60,000 nt of DNA from Symbiodinium natans (GCA_905221605.1 CAJNDS010002228.1:188001-248000), one strand, 5' to 3'. Shown: positions 12,802-24,735, counted from the stretch's first letter. Program-made: numbers and translations. The notes: generated by a model from the sequence alone, not told the origin.

Positions 12802-15800
12802 CCTGTGTCTGTGTCTGTGTCTGTGTCTGTGTCTGTGTCTGTGTCTCTCTGTGTGTGTGTGTGTGTGTGTGTCTGTGTGTGGGTGTGTCTGTGTGTGGGT
12901 GTGTGTGTGTGTGTGTGCGGCTCGGGCGAGGCGGGTTGGGATAATGTTGTGATCTTGTCCCATGAAACTTGTGCTCTCAGCAGGCTATGGCCCACAGCCC
13001 CGCAACCTTGGAACCCATGCAGAGCCTCCACGAACATCAGAAGAGTAATGCAGGAGCCTACTTCTGATGGATTCGAGCCACCCTCCCCCCGCCCCCCCAC
13101 ATCCAGACCGCAAAACCACAAAAAGAAAACCCAAACCTAAACCCTAAGACCCCAAAAAAGCCTCGGAACCCAAAGCTCCAGGAATGGGTGGTTTCAGCTC
13201 CGCCCGACAGGGACCGGGGTGGTGGTTTCTCCTATGTCTCATTGCTCGAAACAGGGTTTAGGATTTAGGGTTTAGGGTTGAGGGTTTAGGGTTTGAATTT
13301 CGGATTTAGGGTTTAGGGTTGAGGGTTAGGGAGAGGTGCAGAGTTCGGTGAAGAGTGTCAAGCCTAAAGTCCTGGCTTCGAAAAGTTGTCTTTGGATATT
13401 CCCTGAGTCCATACAGGGCTGAGGCTAAAACCCCCAGAAACCCCAGAAACTTGTGAAACCCTAAAGCAAGAGTGTCTGACATACGAGCATCCGCAGGTTT
13501 GACCTGGAGAATGGAATTTGGGGGTTTGGGGATTGCAGGGTTTCTACATAGGGTCTAGAGTTTTCAACTTTAGTATCTGGGGGCTGAATTAGGGTTTCCG
13601 GTTTGGGAAGTCTGAACCCTAAACCCTAAACGGCCCGAAGCCCCTGAGCTCCGCCCTGTGGCGCCGGATCTCCAGACTCTACAGAGCATCCCAGCTCCTG
13701 AGCCGCTCACCTTTAGGCCAGGCCATGGTCTAGGTTTTAGGGGGGTTTAGGAGTTTAAGGTTTAGGGTTTAGGAGCCTAGGGTTTAGGCGTTTAGGAGTA
13801 TGAGAGTTTAGGAGTTCGGGCCTAGGGTTTCCACACGTAAGGGTTATTCTCTTCATCTTTTTTGCAGGAAGCCGACCGGCGACTGGCCGCCGGGCAAGTC
13901 CTGCAGAAGGCCCCGCGGCTTGCTTTAGAATCCAGGTGGACCGTACCAATGTACGCCGATTCTTCTGTGCGGTGTGCACAAGCCTCGACCGAAGTACACG
14001 CTCTCAACGCCTCATGCGGTATAGGTCAGTCTCCCGACCCTTGGTCCACCCCGCCGGGATCAGGCGGCTGCTGACATGAAAGGCAATGGCATCCTGAAGG
14101 CAGGGCTTGGCAGTTGGGGCAGTCCTGGGGTTGCGGGGCCTTTCGCGTTTCGGGCTGCAGGTCGTCAGCTATTGGCGCATCGAACCCACATCAAGTTTCC
14201 GTGCTTGCATTCCATGAGAGGACTGAACAAGCTCTCCTCACTTGAGCCTGTCAGTCTCTGTAGGTCTTGCTTGCAGTGTTGCTGTAAGGATTTGTTCAAG
14301 GTCAATTCACGATCTTCCAAGACAACAAGCTTACAGTCCATCCACTGTTCAAGCATGGTTTCAAGCGGTGAGAGTCTTCATGGAGGTCGCAACCTAAGAG
14401 CCAGCCTCGCCAGGCAAAGTCTGCCGAGGTGGACACCTTCATGCAGAAGTCCCGGCAGATGCTCTCCAAAGCGGCAGCTCTGTGGCATTCTCTGGCATTG
14501 GAGGTGCTGGGACTGGGTTTCGTGGTATGCTCGCAGAATGCTGCGGTTGAGCCCGGATATCTCATACTACAGCCTTTATATTATATAAAACCCTAGGAGC
14601 CTGTATGATGGAAGGGAAGGCAGAGTCAAGAGCCCAGGCAGAGACTGCCATTGCCGCGGGCCAGCTTGAGACTGCGACCGAGGCCTGTTAGTAGCAGTGC
14701 TGTGCAGGGCAGAGATCTCTGCAGGTCTTAAAAGGAAGTGCCCTAAACCTTATAAACCCTAAGGAAGCCCTTAACCTTAAACCTGAGACCCTAGACCCTC
14801 AGCCCTAAGCCCTACCTTTTCAAACCCCCAAACACCAAACCGGAGCGCCCCTGAATGCTTTGCTTTGGCAGGCGCTGCTGGCAAAAGTTCGGGCCTCAGA
14901 GCGTTCTGGGGCCCTGAGGTGAAGTTGTATTATGTAGGGTTCGGAATCGTTACTAATCGTATTCCTTTATGGTCCCTTTAAAAATATCCTATTATTCCCC
15001 CCCCCCCCCCCCCCCAAAGAAAAAAAAGAATAACCTGTTTAAGACAGCGAAGCCCCTATATTGGGGCTCAAGGGGTTTAAAGCTTGAGGAGCCATTTAAG
15101 GGCTGCAGGGCTCGCAGGTTTGGACGGATTTTCTCTGCGTGTTGGTCTTCCTGCATGGGCCTTCGCCTGTCCCATCTGCGCTGCGTGGAAGGAGGGAGCA
15201 CCCCGAGGGACACATTGCACGGCCCCACTGCTTTTCTGGCCTTTCGAAGTCATACCCTCTGCGAGCCCAAACCCTTCAGAAACCTCTTTAGCACTAACAC
15301 CCTACAACCCGAAAGCCTCCTCAACAAAAAGTCCCAGAACCCTAAAGCCCCAAGCCCTGAAGGCTTCTTCTTTGGGTTGCCGCTCCCCGCAAAGGTTCGG
15401 GTTCGCATGTTTGCCCTCACTTCCTTCCGATCCCCTGCGCAGGCCCGCATTCCCGGGAGCAACAAGGAGAAGGACTGCATGCAGGCTGCCGCAGTTCACA
15501 GGGCTGAAGTAGCTTGAACTCTAAGCCGCATTTTTGCAGAATGCGAGTGCTCGTTGGCGTGTTTTCATGTCTCTGTCAACTGGTGGTGCGGGCGCTCTGT
15601 GCGCTCTTCGCAGTGGTATGTGCTGCTGTCGGCACATGAGTTGAAAAGCTGAAATCAAACTTCCTGGCGCTCTTGTCCATGGATGCGTGCAGCATTTAGT
15701 TGAGAAGAAACATTTCCAAGGCAGCCCTGTTCCAAGTTACTCGGAGTTGACCTCAGTATTTTCCATGCGTTATGCGGATTCTGAATTCCTTGTGGGCAAA

Positions 15801-17144
15801 TGGGCAAATGGTGTTCAAGAAGATTGTGGCAAGCGCACTTAGACGTTGGTATCTCGAGCACGCACGGTCCATGATGTATGTATTTTAAGCAAGACTCAGA
15901 TGATGAGACAACTCCACTCGAGGCCGTGATTACATGCCACTTCAACCCTTCCGGTTGAGACGTGAGTCTACAGTCTCGTGATCTTTCATGATAGCTGTGA
16001 ACTCGTATGAGTTTTTGATAAAATACAGCATCCAGAGTGTATAATCTACATTGCAAATATATATATATATAGATATAGATATAGATACAGATATAGATAT
16101 AGATGTAGATGTAGATATGGATATGGATATAGATATAGATATAGATATAGATATAGTGCAATTAATGTATGTGTGTGTATATATATGTATATACATATCA
16201 CATGTGATTTGTAGATCTCCATGGAAGGCCATCGATCTCCTGAAGAAGCAATATGGCGACAGCTGGGGTCCCAGCCCACAACAGCTGCTTTCGTGACAGA
16301 CGGCTCCGGAGTGAACTTGGATTTTAGGCCATCGCTGTGAACCCACCTACAAACCCCCGGACAAAAAGCAAAAAAGCAGAACATTGAACCCCGAAACTCA
16401 GATTCCTCCCTGTAACCCCCCCCCCCCCCCAAACCCTAGACCCGAAAGCCTAAACCCTGAACCCCTACACCCTAAAACCTAAACCCATGTGTGCAACAGC
16501 CTCCATGCGGCAGGTCACCCGCAGACGCAGAACGCCAAGACGGTGGCCATGGGACTGGGAGTTGCGAGCTTGGCCTGTGGTTTTGTTTTGCATGCTGGTT
16601 CGGATTTGCCCCCCTTCTACTAGCAGTCCTTAATAGGGGTAATAGTACCACCAATTAGAATCCCTATTAAGGACTGTTAGCATAAGGGGGAACATCCCAA
16701 GGTGGGGGTTTTAGGGGTTTTAGGTTTTATGGGGTTTAGCTACAGGGTTCATAGGGTTTAGGGTTTGGGGTTTTTGAATGCTTGTGTTTATAGCGCTTAT
16801 AGGGTTCATAGGGTTTAGAGGATTTGTAGGGTTTAGAGGGTTTATAGGGTTCATAGGGTTTATAGGGTGCACAGGGTTTGCAGGGTTTAGAGGGTTCAGG
16901 GTTCATAGGGTTTACAGGGTTTATGGGGTTCATAGGGTTTACAGGGCTCAAGAGGGTTCATAGGGTCTATATGGTTTGTAGGGGGGCTTTAGGGCTTATA
17001 GGGTTTCAGGGTTTGTAGGGTTCGGGGGATGTATGTCTTGTTTGTCGGCTTGTTTTTGTGAGTCCTGGGGTTGCCCAGCCCATCCAAGTAGTTCGACAGG
17101 ATTTGGCAGCGCAGCATCGCACTGCCCTTGCGGAGCTTTTTCTG
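11624..17144 (+). CDS. Unrecognised multi-exon gene encoding a mostly helical protein
   Basis: Eight short exons form one continuous frame: 11624-11644 (EAVCAYQ), 11829-11915 (VMELLQSRQQLHPGELAAKL), 13641-13727 (ALWRRISRLYRASQLL), 13868-13909 (EADRRLAAGQVLQK, GC donor), 14414-14503 (EVDTFMQKSRQMLSKAAALW), 14872-14918 (ALLAKVRASERSG), 16500-16584 (NAKTVAMGLGVASLACGF) and 17100-17144 (DLAAQHRTALAELFL). All junction phases agree with the edges given. The product is rich in Ala, Leu, Arg and Gln, predicted helical, with a small hydrophobic stretch in the seventh exon. I recognise no family. Start and stop are not identified; the exon at 18221 may be downstream. It might join the 6537-10682 exons in a single gene. 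Confidence 0.42.
11756..11806. repeat. AT-rich (TA)n / TATG microsatellite
   Basis: Alternating TA with TG and CA interruptions inside the intron between the exons at 11624 and 11829. Confidence 0.85.
12169..12218. repeat. (GT)n microsatellite
   Basis: Simple GT repeat of about 50 bases with one TCTG interruption. Confidence 0.95.
12560..12920. repeat. Long (GT)n microsatellite with TCTG and CTGCG variants
   Basis: About 360 bases of GT repeat grading into GTGTCT and GCGTCT hexamer blocks. Open frames on both strands (Cys-Val, or Thr-His on the other strand) are artefacts of the repeat. Confidence 0.97.
14998..15016. repeat. Poly-C tract followed by an A-rich run
   Basis: About 19 consecutive C followed by AAAGAAAAAAA in intronic DNA. 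Similar G or C homopolymers occur near 47-59, 11971, 16416, 23649, 24006, 30123 and 30194. Confidence 0.8.
16053..16160. repeat. (ATAGAT)n microsatellite
   Basis: GATATA/GATATG/GATGTA units repeated for about 105 bases in intronic DNA. Confidence 0.93.
16602..16698 (+). mobile_element. MITE-like element, family 1 (copy 1)
   Basis: 97-bp near-palindrome. The right end GGGGGAACATCCC is inverted against the left end, and the inner arm AGCAGTCCTTAATAGGG pairs with CCCTATTAAGGACTG. Two further copies lie at 17404 and 25719. Non-coding. Confidence 0.8.
16740..17000 (+). repeat. Degenerate GGGTTTAnnn repeat block
   Basis: About 260 bases of TAGGGTTCATAGGGTTTA-type units, a degenerate 9-mer relative of the telomere repeat. 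Frames through it give Asn-Pro-Met/Lys-Pro repeats on the minus strand and are not taken as genes. Confidence 0.75.
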
Positions 17145-17403
17145 GTATGTAGCAAGTGGAAGGATGGCTTTTTTCCGTTCACCTCCTACATCGGGTTTCG
17201 GGCAGCTTGTTTTGAGGGACCCAGGGCTCTTGGCTCAATGGCTTATGGCTTAGATCGAAAAGGAGAGAGTAGCAAAGGTTCAGCCGTTCTGCTGCACTTA
17301 GGTTTTGAAAAACAGCAGCTTGAATGTCCGTTGGTCTCAAATTCGGCTCGGCCTTGTCGACTCTTGATGCGGGCCGTTCTGGAAGCGGGCTTGTATGCAC
17401 TTA

Positions 17404-17499
17404 GGATGCTCCCCCTTATTCTAACAGTCCTTAATAGGGAATATAATTGGGGGTACGAGAATCCCTATGAAGGATTGTTAGTATAAGGGAGAACATCCC
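17404..17499 (+). mobile_element. MITE-like element, family 1 (copy 2)
   Basis: Same terminal inverted repeats as copies 1 and 3: GGATGCTCCCCCTTATTCTA at the left, then AACAGTCCTTAATAGGG, and GGGAGAACATCCC at the right. About 96 bp and non-coding. Confidence 0.82.
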
Positions 17500-18220
17500 A
17501 ACTCTACACGTTGACCCTTGGCATCAGGTGCACATCTGACGCGCCGGAGAGTAGGAGGTCTGCCGGTGGCAACCTGAAGAACACCTTTCGGATGCCACGA
17601 GCTCTTGCACATTCATACGGGAGTCTTCCCGAAATCTCTATTTACTACTAAGTTACTCTTGGGGTCTAGAGCAGAGCAGCGACTTTTCTGGGAAGGCCCG
17701 CAGGGAAGTGGCGGGCCAAAGACGCCTGCTGCTCCCGGCTAATGATCCCACGGAAGCGCCCTAGAGCCAGGTGTAGGCATTGAGGTAGAGGGCTGGGAGT
17801 TTCTGAGTCTTTTCTTACTTAAAAGGGGTGTATCAGGCTAAGGGCTTCTAAGGGCTGAGACGGCTTTATGGGGTTGGCTGAGAAGGGTGTTTTGAGGGCT
17901 TAGAGGGGTTTCAGGGGCTCACGCCGACTGAAGGGCTTCATTTGGACCACGGGCCTGTATCTTAAAACATTAGCATCAGCAGATTCGGATCTACGAGTTT
18001 GGGGTTTAGGGTTTAGGGTTCGGGCATCTAGGGGCTCCCGGTCAGATCATCTCAAGCGGGGACGGGATTCTAGGACGGCAGGTTTCCGAATTTGTTCCCA
18101 CACGCCCTGAAGCCTTTGTGGTACTTTAGTGTAACTTTATATCCTTGCCTTTTTTGGGTGTATTGGGTTTCTTATTAAGGCAGCTAAAAGTTTAATTTAT
18201 AGCTACCCTCCTGAGTGCAG

Positions 18221-18313
18221 CCCAGAAGCCTCCAGCGTCATGCTGCACATCCTAAGGGACTTGCTTTCCATTCGCATGGTGAAGCTCTGCTACCTCTACT
18301 TGGGCCTCTTAGG
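18221..18313 (+). CDS. Possible exon of an unrecognised gene
   Basis: After GTGCAG the frame reads PEASSVMLHILRDLL and continues with an LCYLYLGL stretch before a TTTAGGG array that supplies the GT donor. It may belong to the gene with exons at 11624-17144, but the incoming phase does not match directly, so an exon may be missing. A further possible terminal exon (GDSTPETLRARGS then stop) lies near 18955-19000. Confidence 0.35.
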
Positions 18314-18416
18314 GTTTAGGGTTTAGGGTTTAGGGTTTAGGGTTTAGGGTTTAGGGTTTAGGGTAAACCCTGAACCTAAACCCTAAATCCTAAACCCTAA
18401 ACCCTAAACCCTAAAC
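18306..18416. repeat. Head-to-head telomere-like arrays (TTTAGGG then CCCTAAA)
   Basis: Eight TTTAGGG units run straight into CCCTAAA units at about 18365, a perfect-type inverted junction. It lies inside an intron behind the exon ending near 18313. Confidence 0.92.
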
Positions 18417-18805
18417 ACGTTGCACCAAAGGCCCAGGCACTTAGCTCTCTCCATGCAGGCTGTTGCAGCTCAGAGTTTCAGTGCCACGATGTGATGCGCG
18501 GTCAAAAAGCTCGGGCCATGTGAACTCAACTACCTTAGTGGGACAATTTCCGCCCTAAACCCCAAGAACATCCCCAACCACCCCCCTCAAAAGCCTCAAA
18601 TTAGCAAGAAACACCCAAACCCATCCAAACCCCCCAAAAGCCCCATACCCGTAAGATCCAAAAAGCCCGAAAAAGCTGCAGTCCCTAAAATCCTAAACCT
18701 GAAACCTTAAATGAAACCCTAAACCTTAAATTAAACCCTAAACTCTAAACCCTGAAACGTTGAAACTAAACCCTAACCCCCAAACCACAAATCCTAAATC
18801 CGAGC

Positions 18806-18827
18806 CCTAAACCCTAAACCCTAAACC

Positions 18828-18908
<81 letters not shown>

Positions 18909-18952
18909 ACCCCAAACCCTAAACCCTAAACCCTAAACCCTAAACCCAAACT
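18806..18952 (+). repeat. CCCTAAA array with CCCTCAA variant block
   Basis: A block of about 12 CCCTCAA units is flanked by normal CCCTAAA units, suggesting local amplification of a variant heptamer. Confidence 0.9.
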
Positions 18953-19032
18953 CGGGCGATTCGACGCCCGAGACACTCCGGGCCCGGGGCTCCTGACTCG
19001 CCCTAGTGTGTCTACGGACTCATAATTTTGGG

Positions 19033-19128
19033 CGGTTTAGGGTTTGGGGTTTAGGGTTTAGGGTTTAGGGTTTAGGGTTTAGGGTTTAGGGTGTAGGGTT
19101 TAGGGTTTAGGGTGTAGGGTTTAGGGTT
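19033..19128 (+). repeat. TTTAGGG array
   Basis: TTTAGGG units with GTGTAGGG variants upstream of the eL31 gene. Confidence 0.9.
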
Positions 19129-19373
19129 TGGGGTTCGGGGTTCGGGGTTAGGGTTAGGGTTCAGGGAAAAGGTGAAGGGTAAAGGCTCCTGCTTAGGGTT
19201 TGGTTTCAGGGTTTCGGGAACAGGGCTTATTCCGTTAGGGTCCAGAAAGTGACGATACTTCACAAGAAGCCCAGGGATATGCCACATGTATAAACTTTTT
19301 GATACGGGCTTTGGGATGATTGTGTAGGTGGGATCAGATCATGGACTAAACCCTCAGCCCTAAACCCTGAACG

Positions 19374-19394
<21 letters not shown>

Positions 19395-19405
<11 letters not shown>

Positions 19406-19528
19406 ACCGTAAACCCTAAACCCTAAACCCTAAACCCTAAACCCTAAACCCTAAACCCTAAACCCTAAACCCTAAACCCTAAACCCTAAACCCTCAACCC
19501 TCAACCCTAAACCCTAAACCCTAAACCA
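19395..19528 (+). repeat. CCCTAAA array upstream of eL31
   Basis: CCCTCAA then about 15 CCCTAAA units ending 65 bases before the eL31 start codon. Confidence 0.92.
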
Positions 19529-19593
19529 TGAGCTGGCTGTCCCATTGTGAGTCTCAAGCCCCGCACACGCCGGCCACCACCCGCATCACAGCC

Positions 19594-20531
19594 ATGGGAA
19601 AGACGGCGAAGAAGGAGAAGACCAGCGCGAGCAAGGACCCATTAAGGGGGTTTAGGGTTTAGGGTTTCGGGTTTAGGGTTTAGGGTTTCGGGTTTCGGGT
19701 TTAGGACCTGATAAACATCACCTAAAGTCCCTCCGAGGCCGTCTGGAAAACCCTTGGCCATGGGTCTGCAGCCACGTCCTCTCTGTTTGTGGGAATGGCC
19801 TTCTGGCAGTTTGTATGGGATGCATGTTGCATATGAGATCTCGGAAGTGTGCTGAGTCTTTCTCAACTCTGTCCTTGCGGAGTGTGGGTTGGCAGGAGCC
19901 CACCACCCGGGATTGCACCATCCACCTGCACCTTGGCTCTCAGAGGTTCAGAGAAAACGTCGTCACTTACCATTACTCGCGCCAGTGCCCTGTACACTAC
20001 GTCGTGTAGCCTTATCAGAGGAGCCAGGCATGCACAGAAGGAGCCCAGTCACCGGATGGTGTGCTCAGAGGCTGAGATTGCAGTCAAGCATCAGTCTTAC
20101 TACTTACTACATCTTACTGCCTTGTTGATGAGTCCCCACGCAAGGAAAGAGGTTGCTTCCCCCGAAACCCAACCCCCAAACCCTAAACTCTGGCTTTCCT
20201 CAAGAGCGAACAAGGCATAAGCACATGCAGAAGATCTCCTTCAAGAAGAGAGCTCCCCGCGCAGTCCGAGTGGCTCTAGCCTTGGCCATGACAGTGCAGT
20301 GAAGCATTGGGAAAGATTATTATATACAATATGCCAAGAATATACTACTTAATACACTCTATAACTTACTATAAAGAACTATACAGTATAATGTATATGC
20401 TATATATAACAATATGTATTTTGCTCTTTATATATATATATATATATACATATATACATATATATGAGATACGATGTGTATATATATATATATGTATATA
20501 TATATAGTACTATATATATATATAATGTTCG

Positions 20532-20564
<33 letters not shown>

Positions 20565-21870
20565 CATATAGACTTCTACAACCTATTATGTTCTATTGCA
20601 ACATATCATGTTGCATTATCCTGTATGGTGTATCATGGGCTCCGACCACCAAGGGCTTCTTCTTGTTAGTCGTGCATTCAAGGGAAGCGTGGCAAGTTGG
20701 AATCACGCCACAGTCATGTCTCGATATACCAGACACAGATACCATTGTGAGAAGCTGCCTGTGTGGCGCTGCTGAGTGCTGTTGCTGCAACGGATGATCA
20801 TGAACCGGATTGAATGCCGAGGTCTGGGGACCCCCACCCCAAACCCAAAACCCAAAACCCTGCAAATTATCTCTCGGGAATCCCGGCCCTCGACATGTTC
20901 GGTGTAGGACTTAGGGTCCCAGGGTTGCTTGGGGGATTCTGGTGGGAGGGCGCTCTTTTAGGTAACTTAGGGGGCATGCCCCAAGACTCAGAATTTCAGG
21001 TCCGCCAGTTCGCGAGCAAGGTCATGTTCACAAAGGATGTCCGAATCGACTCTCGTGCTGCAACTCAGTGTGACACGTCGGTTTTTCATGACACTCCGGC
21101 TGCTCGTTACATAATTACCATTCCATTTTCGTGGGGGATCCCTATCTTGTGTCTCCATCAGCCACATGCCTTTGAGACTTCGCCAACGGCCTTGCCATCT
21201 AAGCCACTTGCCTCTGCAGCAGAGACTTCGCCCGCGCCGGCAAATGCTAAAGGTTCACTGCTGACTGTTGTATAGGATTGGCAAAGCTCTATTTAATGGA
21301 CAGCGGTAACTTGCCTTCAATGACATCATCAAGCCTCGTCAACCACGCGACGAGACAAAGAACGTCTGTGCCAAGGGCGTATGCAACGCCCCGCGGGGAC
21401 TTACAATCGGCTGAGTCGATTTTCCTGGTTTCCTTGTCAGGCAGAAATGCTAGCTGCTAGCTGCTAGCAGTTGCACATGTCACGGGGGATAGGCCATCCT
21501 CCCGCAGACCAAGCGGTTTGGTCATGTGCGGAGCTTAGGGCCGAGAATAGGGGGCTGCTGAGGACACCAAGCTGAACAAGTTTCTGTGGAGCAACGGCAT
21601 CCGCAATGTGCCCCGGCGGGTGCGCGTGCGCCTGTCTCGCAAGCGCAATGAGGACGAGGAGGCTACGGCACCTTGGCCGGCACCGGAGTTGGGCTTTGCT
21701 TTTTTCTTTGCTGCGCGGAAGCTCATCGCACCACCTGCTTCCGTGCTGGCTGTGTGTAAGTCCTTTAGTCATATAATATTCTATGTGAGGAGAAGATGTT
21801 CACCTTGGTCCAGCACGTGCCGGTCGAGAGCTTCAAGGGGCTCCAGACCGAGAACGTCCGGGATGAATGA
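19594..21870 (+). CDS. RPL31: 60S ribosomal protein eL31 (six exons, complete)
   Basis: Structural protein of the large ribosomal subunit near the polypeptide exit tunnel. Exons: 19594-19635 ([14 protein letters not shown]), 19896-19927 ([11 protein letters not shown]), 20215-20269 ([12 protein letters not shown]), 21000-21047 ([16 protein letters not shown]), 21563-21661 ([19 protein letters not shown] then [11 protein letters not shown]) and 21790-21870 ([15 protein letters not shown], ending NVRDE stop). Lengths sum to 357 nt, 118 aa plus stop, the usual eL31 size. All phases agree. The five introns use GA, GC, GT, GA and GC donors with AG acceptors. Compared with typical eL31 one residue (usually Glu after RAxK/R) is missing at the exon 3-4 joint, so that edge may be off or a residue is lost. 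The ATG at 19594 opens a Lys-rich N-terminus as usual for the family. Confidence 0.93.
20426..20572. repeat. (TA)n microsatellite in eL31 intron 3
   Basis: Several TA/TATG runs within the 730-bp intron 20270-20999. Confidence 0.93.
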
Positions 21871-22770
21871 AGCAACAGGCGTGGATTCGTGATGACATTA
21901 GCTGGCTCATGGTACTGGGGTACAGTGCCAAAGGATGTTCGGCATTGCCCGTTGCGAAGGGATGATCTATGTTGCCTTAGTTGTGTCCGGCACTTTGGAC
22001 CCTTGGCGCATGGTGCACCTTCCTTCTCTTCCCCGGTTGCTTCTGTGTCAGGCACTGAGTGACGTGTGAGGGCAGCGGGTCGACGGCAGAAGGAAAAGTG
22101 TGCGGTCTGCCTCTTGATGCTTTGAATCGCAGGGTTCCTCGAAGGCTTCGTTTCTATCGCGAGGACTACGGCCATAGTGACATAGCATCAGCATTTTTCA
22201 GGCGAAGAGTGCTGACACTGTGTTGACTTCTGTCACCTGGCTCTGCTCAAGCCCCGATGGGGCCAGCTTGGTTCAGCACATCTTTGTTCTGAGTTGCGGC
22301 TTCTCGGAATGTTTGCAACGGCCAATGATCGAAGCGTAGGCATCTCACAGACTGTAAATGTCGCTATGTCTAGCAAACGCTGCACCTTGTCGACCATGAC
22401 ACCATAGCCATGACTGCAGTCATAGCAATGCTGGACTCATTGCACAAATATTAGAAGAGAATGAGAGAAAGTACCAGTCGGCTGCGTGGGTTTCAAACGA
22501 GGTGTGCTGTATGCCGGAGACGGGTTCCGCGGCTCAGGGTCCAAAGCAATGGATGGGCATCGCGAGAAATCAGTGGATCAGCGCACTCCTGAGCTGAAGC
22601 CCTTAGCGCATTCATAAAGACACTGACGTATTGGGCAACTTGGGGGCAGCAGACCCAAACCCTAAACCCTAAACCCGAAACCCTAAACCCTAAACTTTAA
22701 ACCCTAATCCCTAAAGCCCTGACATCCTCAAGCCCCGACATCCGAAATGCCAAACTCTCTAGGCTTTCAG
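21871..22770. other. Spacer downstream of eL31
   Basis: About 900 bases without recognisable coding motifs. Only a few CCCTAAA units occur at 22653-22710. Presumed eL31 3' UTR and intergenic DNA. Confidence 0.5.
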
Positions 22771-24695
22771 TCGGCATGCTCGCGTCACTGATGCAGCTTC
22801 AGGCACGCTTGGACCCTGCCTTGGTCTATAAGGGGTTTAGGGTTTAGGGTTTAGGGTTTAGGGTTTAGGGTTTAGGGTTTAGGGTTTAGGGTTTAGGGTT
22901 TAGGGTTTATCTAAGGAGGGACCATTAGAAGGGACCCTTAATCAAATTCCCCTATACTTATTTAGGTACATAGGGACTAGACAAGGCATATATATATATA
23001 TATAACTGTATATATATATATATGGGTTATATATGGGTAACCCATATATAACCCCTATATATAGCTTGTAGAGTCCGATATGTACCTAAATAGCCCTTAA
23101 ATAACCCCCAAAGTCCCTCATAAGGGTCGGTGAGAAGGGTAGAATGTAGGGTTTCTATGGCCTCTTTTAGGGTTTATAGGGTTACAGGGTTTTATAGCCT
23201 CTTACAGGGTTTACAGGGTTTGTAGAGTTTTTCTAGGCTTTAGGGACGTTGAGGGTTCATCGATCAGCCCTTTTGTGAGCGGGGATTCAGGAAAGGCTCA
23301 CGCAGACTGCAGCTCTACAGGAGCTTATCGACCCTGGGTCAGTATTGCCCTGAAGCCCTTGAACCTTGAACCCAGAAGCCCCTAGAAGCCATTGCTCTGA
23401 AACCCGAAGCCTAAAACCGCTCGACCCGAACTGAAAAATCTAACGCCCGAAAACTCTCAACCCTTTCCAAGCTTGAACGCCCTGGAACCCTAAACCCCAA
23501 ACCCCAAACCCCAAACCCTAAACCCTAAACCCTAAACCCTAAAACCCGAAACCCTCTTTTTCAGGGCTGCCGGGGCTACACCCCGATCGACTCCGCCCGC
23601 GCGGCCGCCGACCTCCAGGAGCTCCGTTCCGCGACGCCCGCCGCGGAGGCCAGGGGGGGGGGGGGCCTCGAACAGTCGCCGTGGGGGGCTTCCGCCTTGA
23701 ATCCTATAGGTTAGGTTTTAGGTTTTAGGGTTTGGGGTTTGGGGTTTGGGGTTTGGGGTTTGGGGTTAAATAGGGCTTACGATATTTGGGGTACCTTCTT
23801 GGGGTCCTTATTGTCAAAGGGTTCTACTATTTGGGGATCTATATTTGGGGGCCCCCTATCTTCGCAAACCCCTATGTGTTGAACCTTAAGCCAAGAGCCT
23901 AACTTCTAAACACTAAGGGGGCTCAGGATTCCGGGTCTGAAAGGGTTCCGAGGGTTCTGCAGGCCAGCCGGGTATACAACATGTAGGAACAGCCCCTCAA
24001 AAACCCGGGGGTGGGGGGTGGGGGGCGGGTGGGGTCGGTTAGAGTCTTCTTGCGGGGCTCGAGTGCTGTTCGGCTTGGACTCTTGACGGTTTACTTGGTG
24101 GTTGGCTTGCTTGGTTGGGTTCAGGGTTTAAAGCCTCCCCCTCCGTCCCAGCATCGCAGTCATCCGTGTCATTGCAGGCACGCCAGCAAGTCCGGGAGGA
24201 TTTGCAAAGCTTCTGGTCCAGGTGCATTCCTTATGTGATATCAGGGACCTGTCGTAGATCTCTTCTGAGTGGATTCTGTTAGGAGGAGGGCTTGCATCCC
24301 TCCACACTCATCCGACCAACGATGAATGCTGTGTCGCTGCAAGCTTGCACCGAACCTGGCTTAGGTTTAGGGTTTAGGGTTTAGGCCTCAGGGTTGTGGG
24401 CTTTCGACAGTTTTCGGGTGAGAGGAAATGCAACTAGGAGGCGTGCACATACCCTTTCCGTTCCCATCTACCTCTCTCTCTCTCTCTCCCTCTCTCTCTC
24501 TCTCGCTTGACTTGAAGCATCTTTCCATCGATCATACCCCGAACTACACACCCTCCCTAAACCCTCACGGTCCCAAACCCGAACAGCCCTAGCAACCCCA
24601 CCGGAGAAGATTGCCAGGCTGCGCCGCTTACGCCGTGGCCGCAGGTCAACCCCCTAGGAGGGTTCTAGGGCTTACAACGGCTACAAAAGGTGTAG

Positions 24696-24735
<40 letters not shown>

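Noticed and set aside
12461-13140. Long open frames (up to 198 aa) of Cys-Val or Thr-His repeats on both strands
   Set aside because: They are translations of the GT microsatellite and have no unique sequence beyond its flanks.
15056-15072. ATTGGGGCTCAAGG resembling the spliced leader end
   Set aside because: Matches only GGCTCAAG plus two T, an expected chance match, and no gene start follows.
16736-16951. Asn-Pro-Met and Lys-Pro repeat frame on the minus strand
   Set aside because: It is a translation of the degenerate GGGTTTAnn repeat block.
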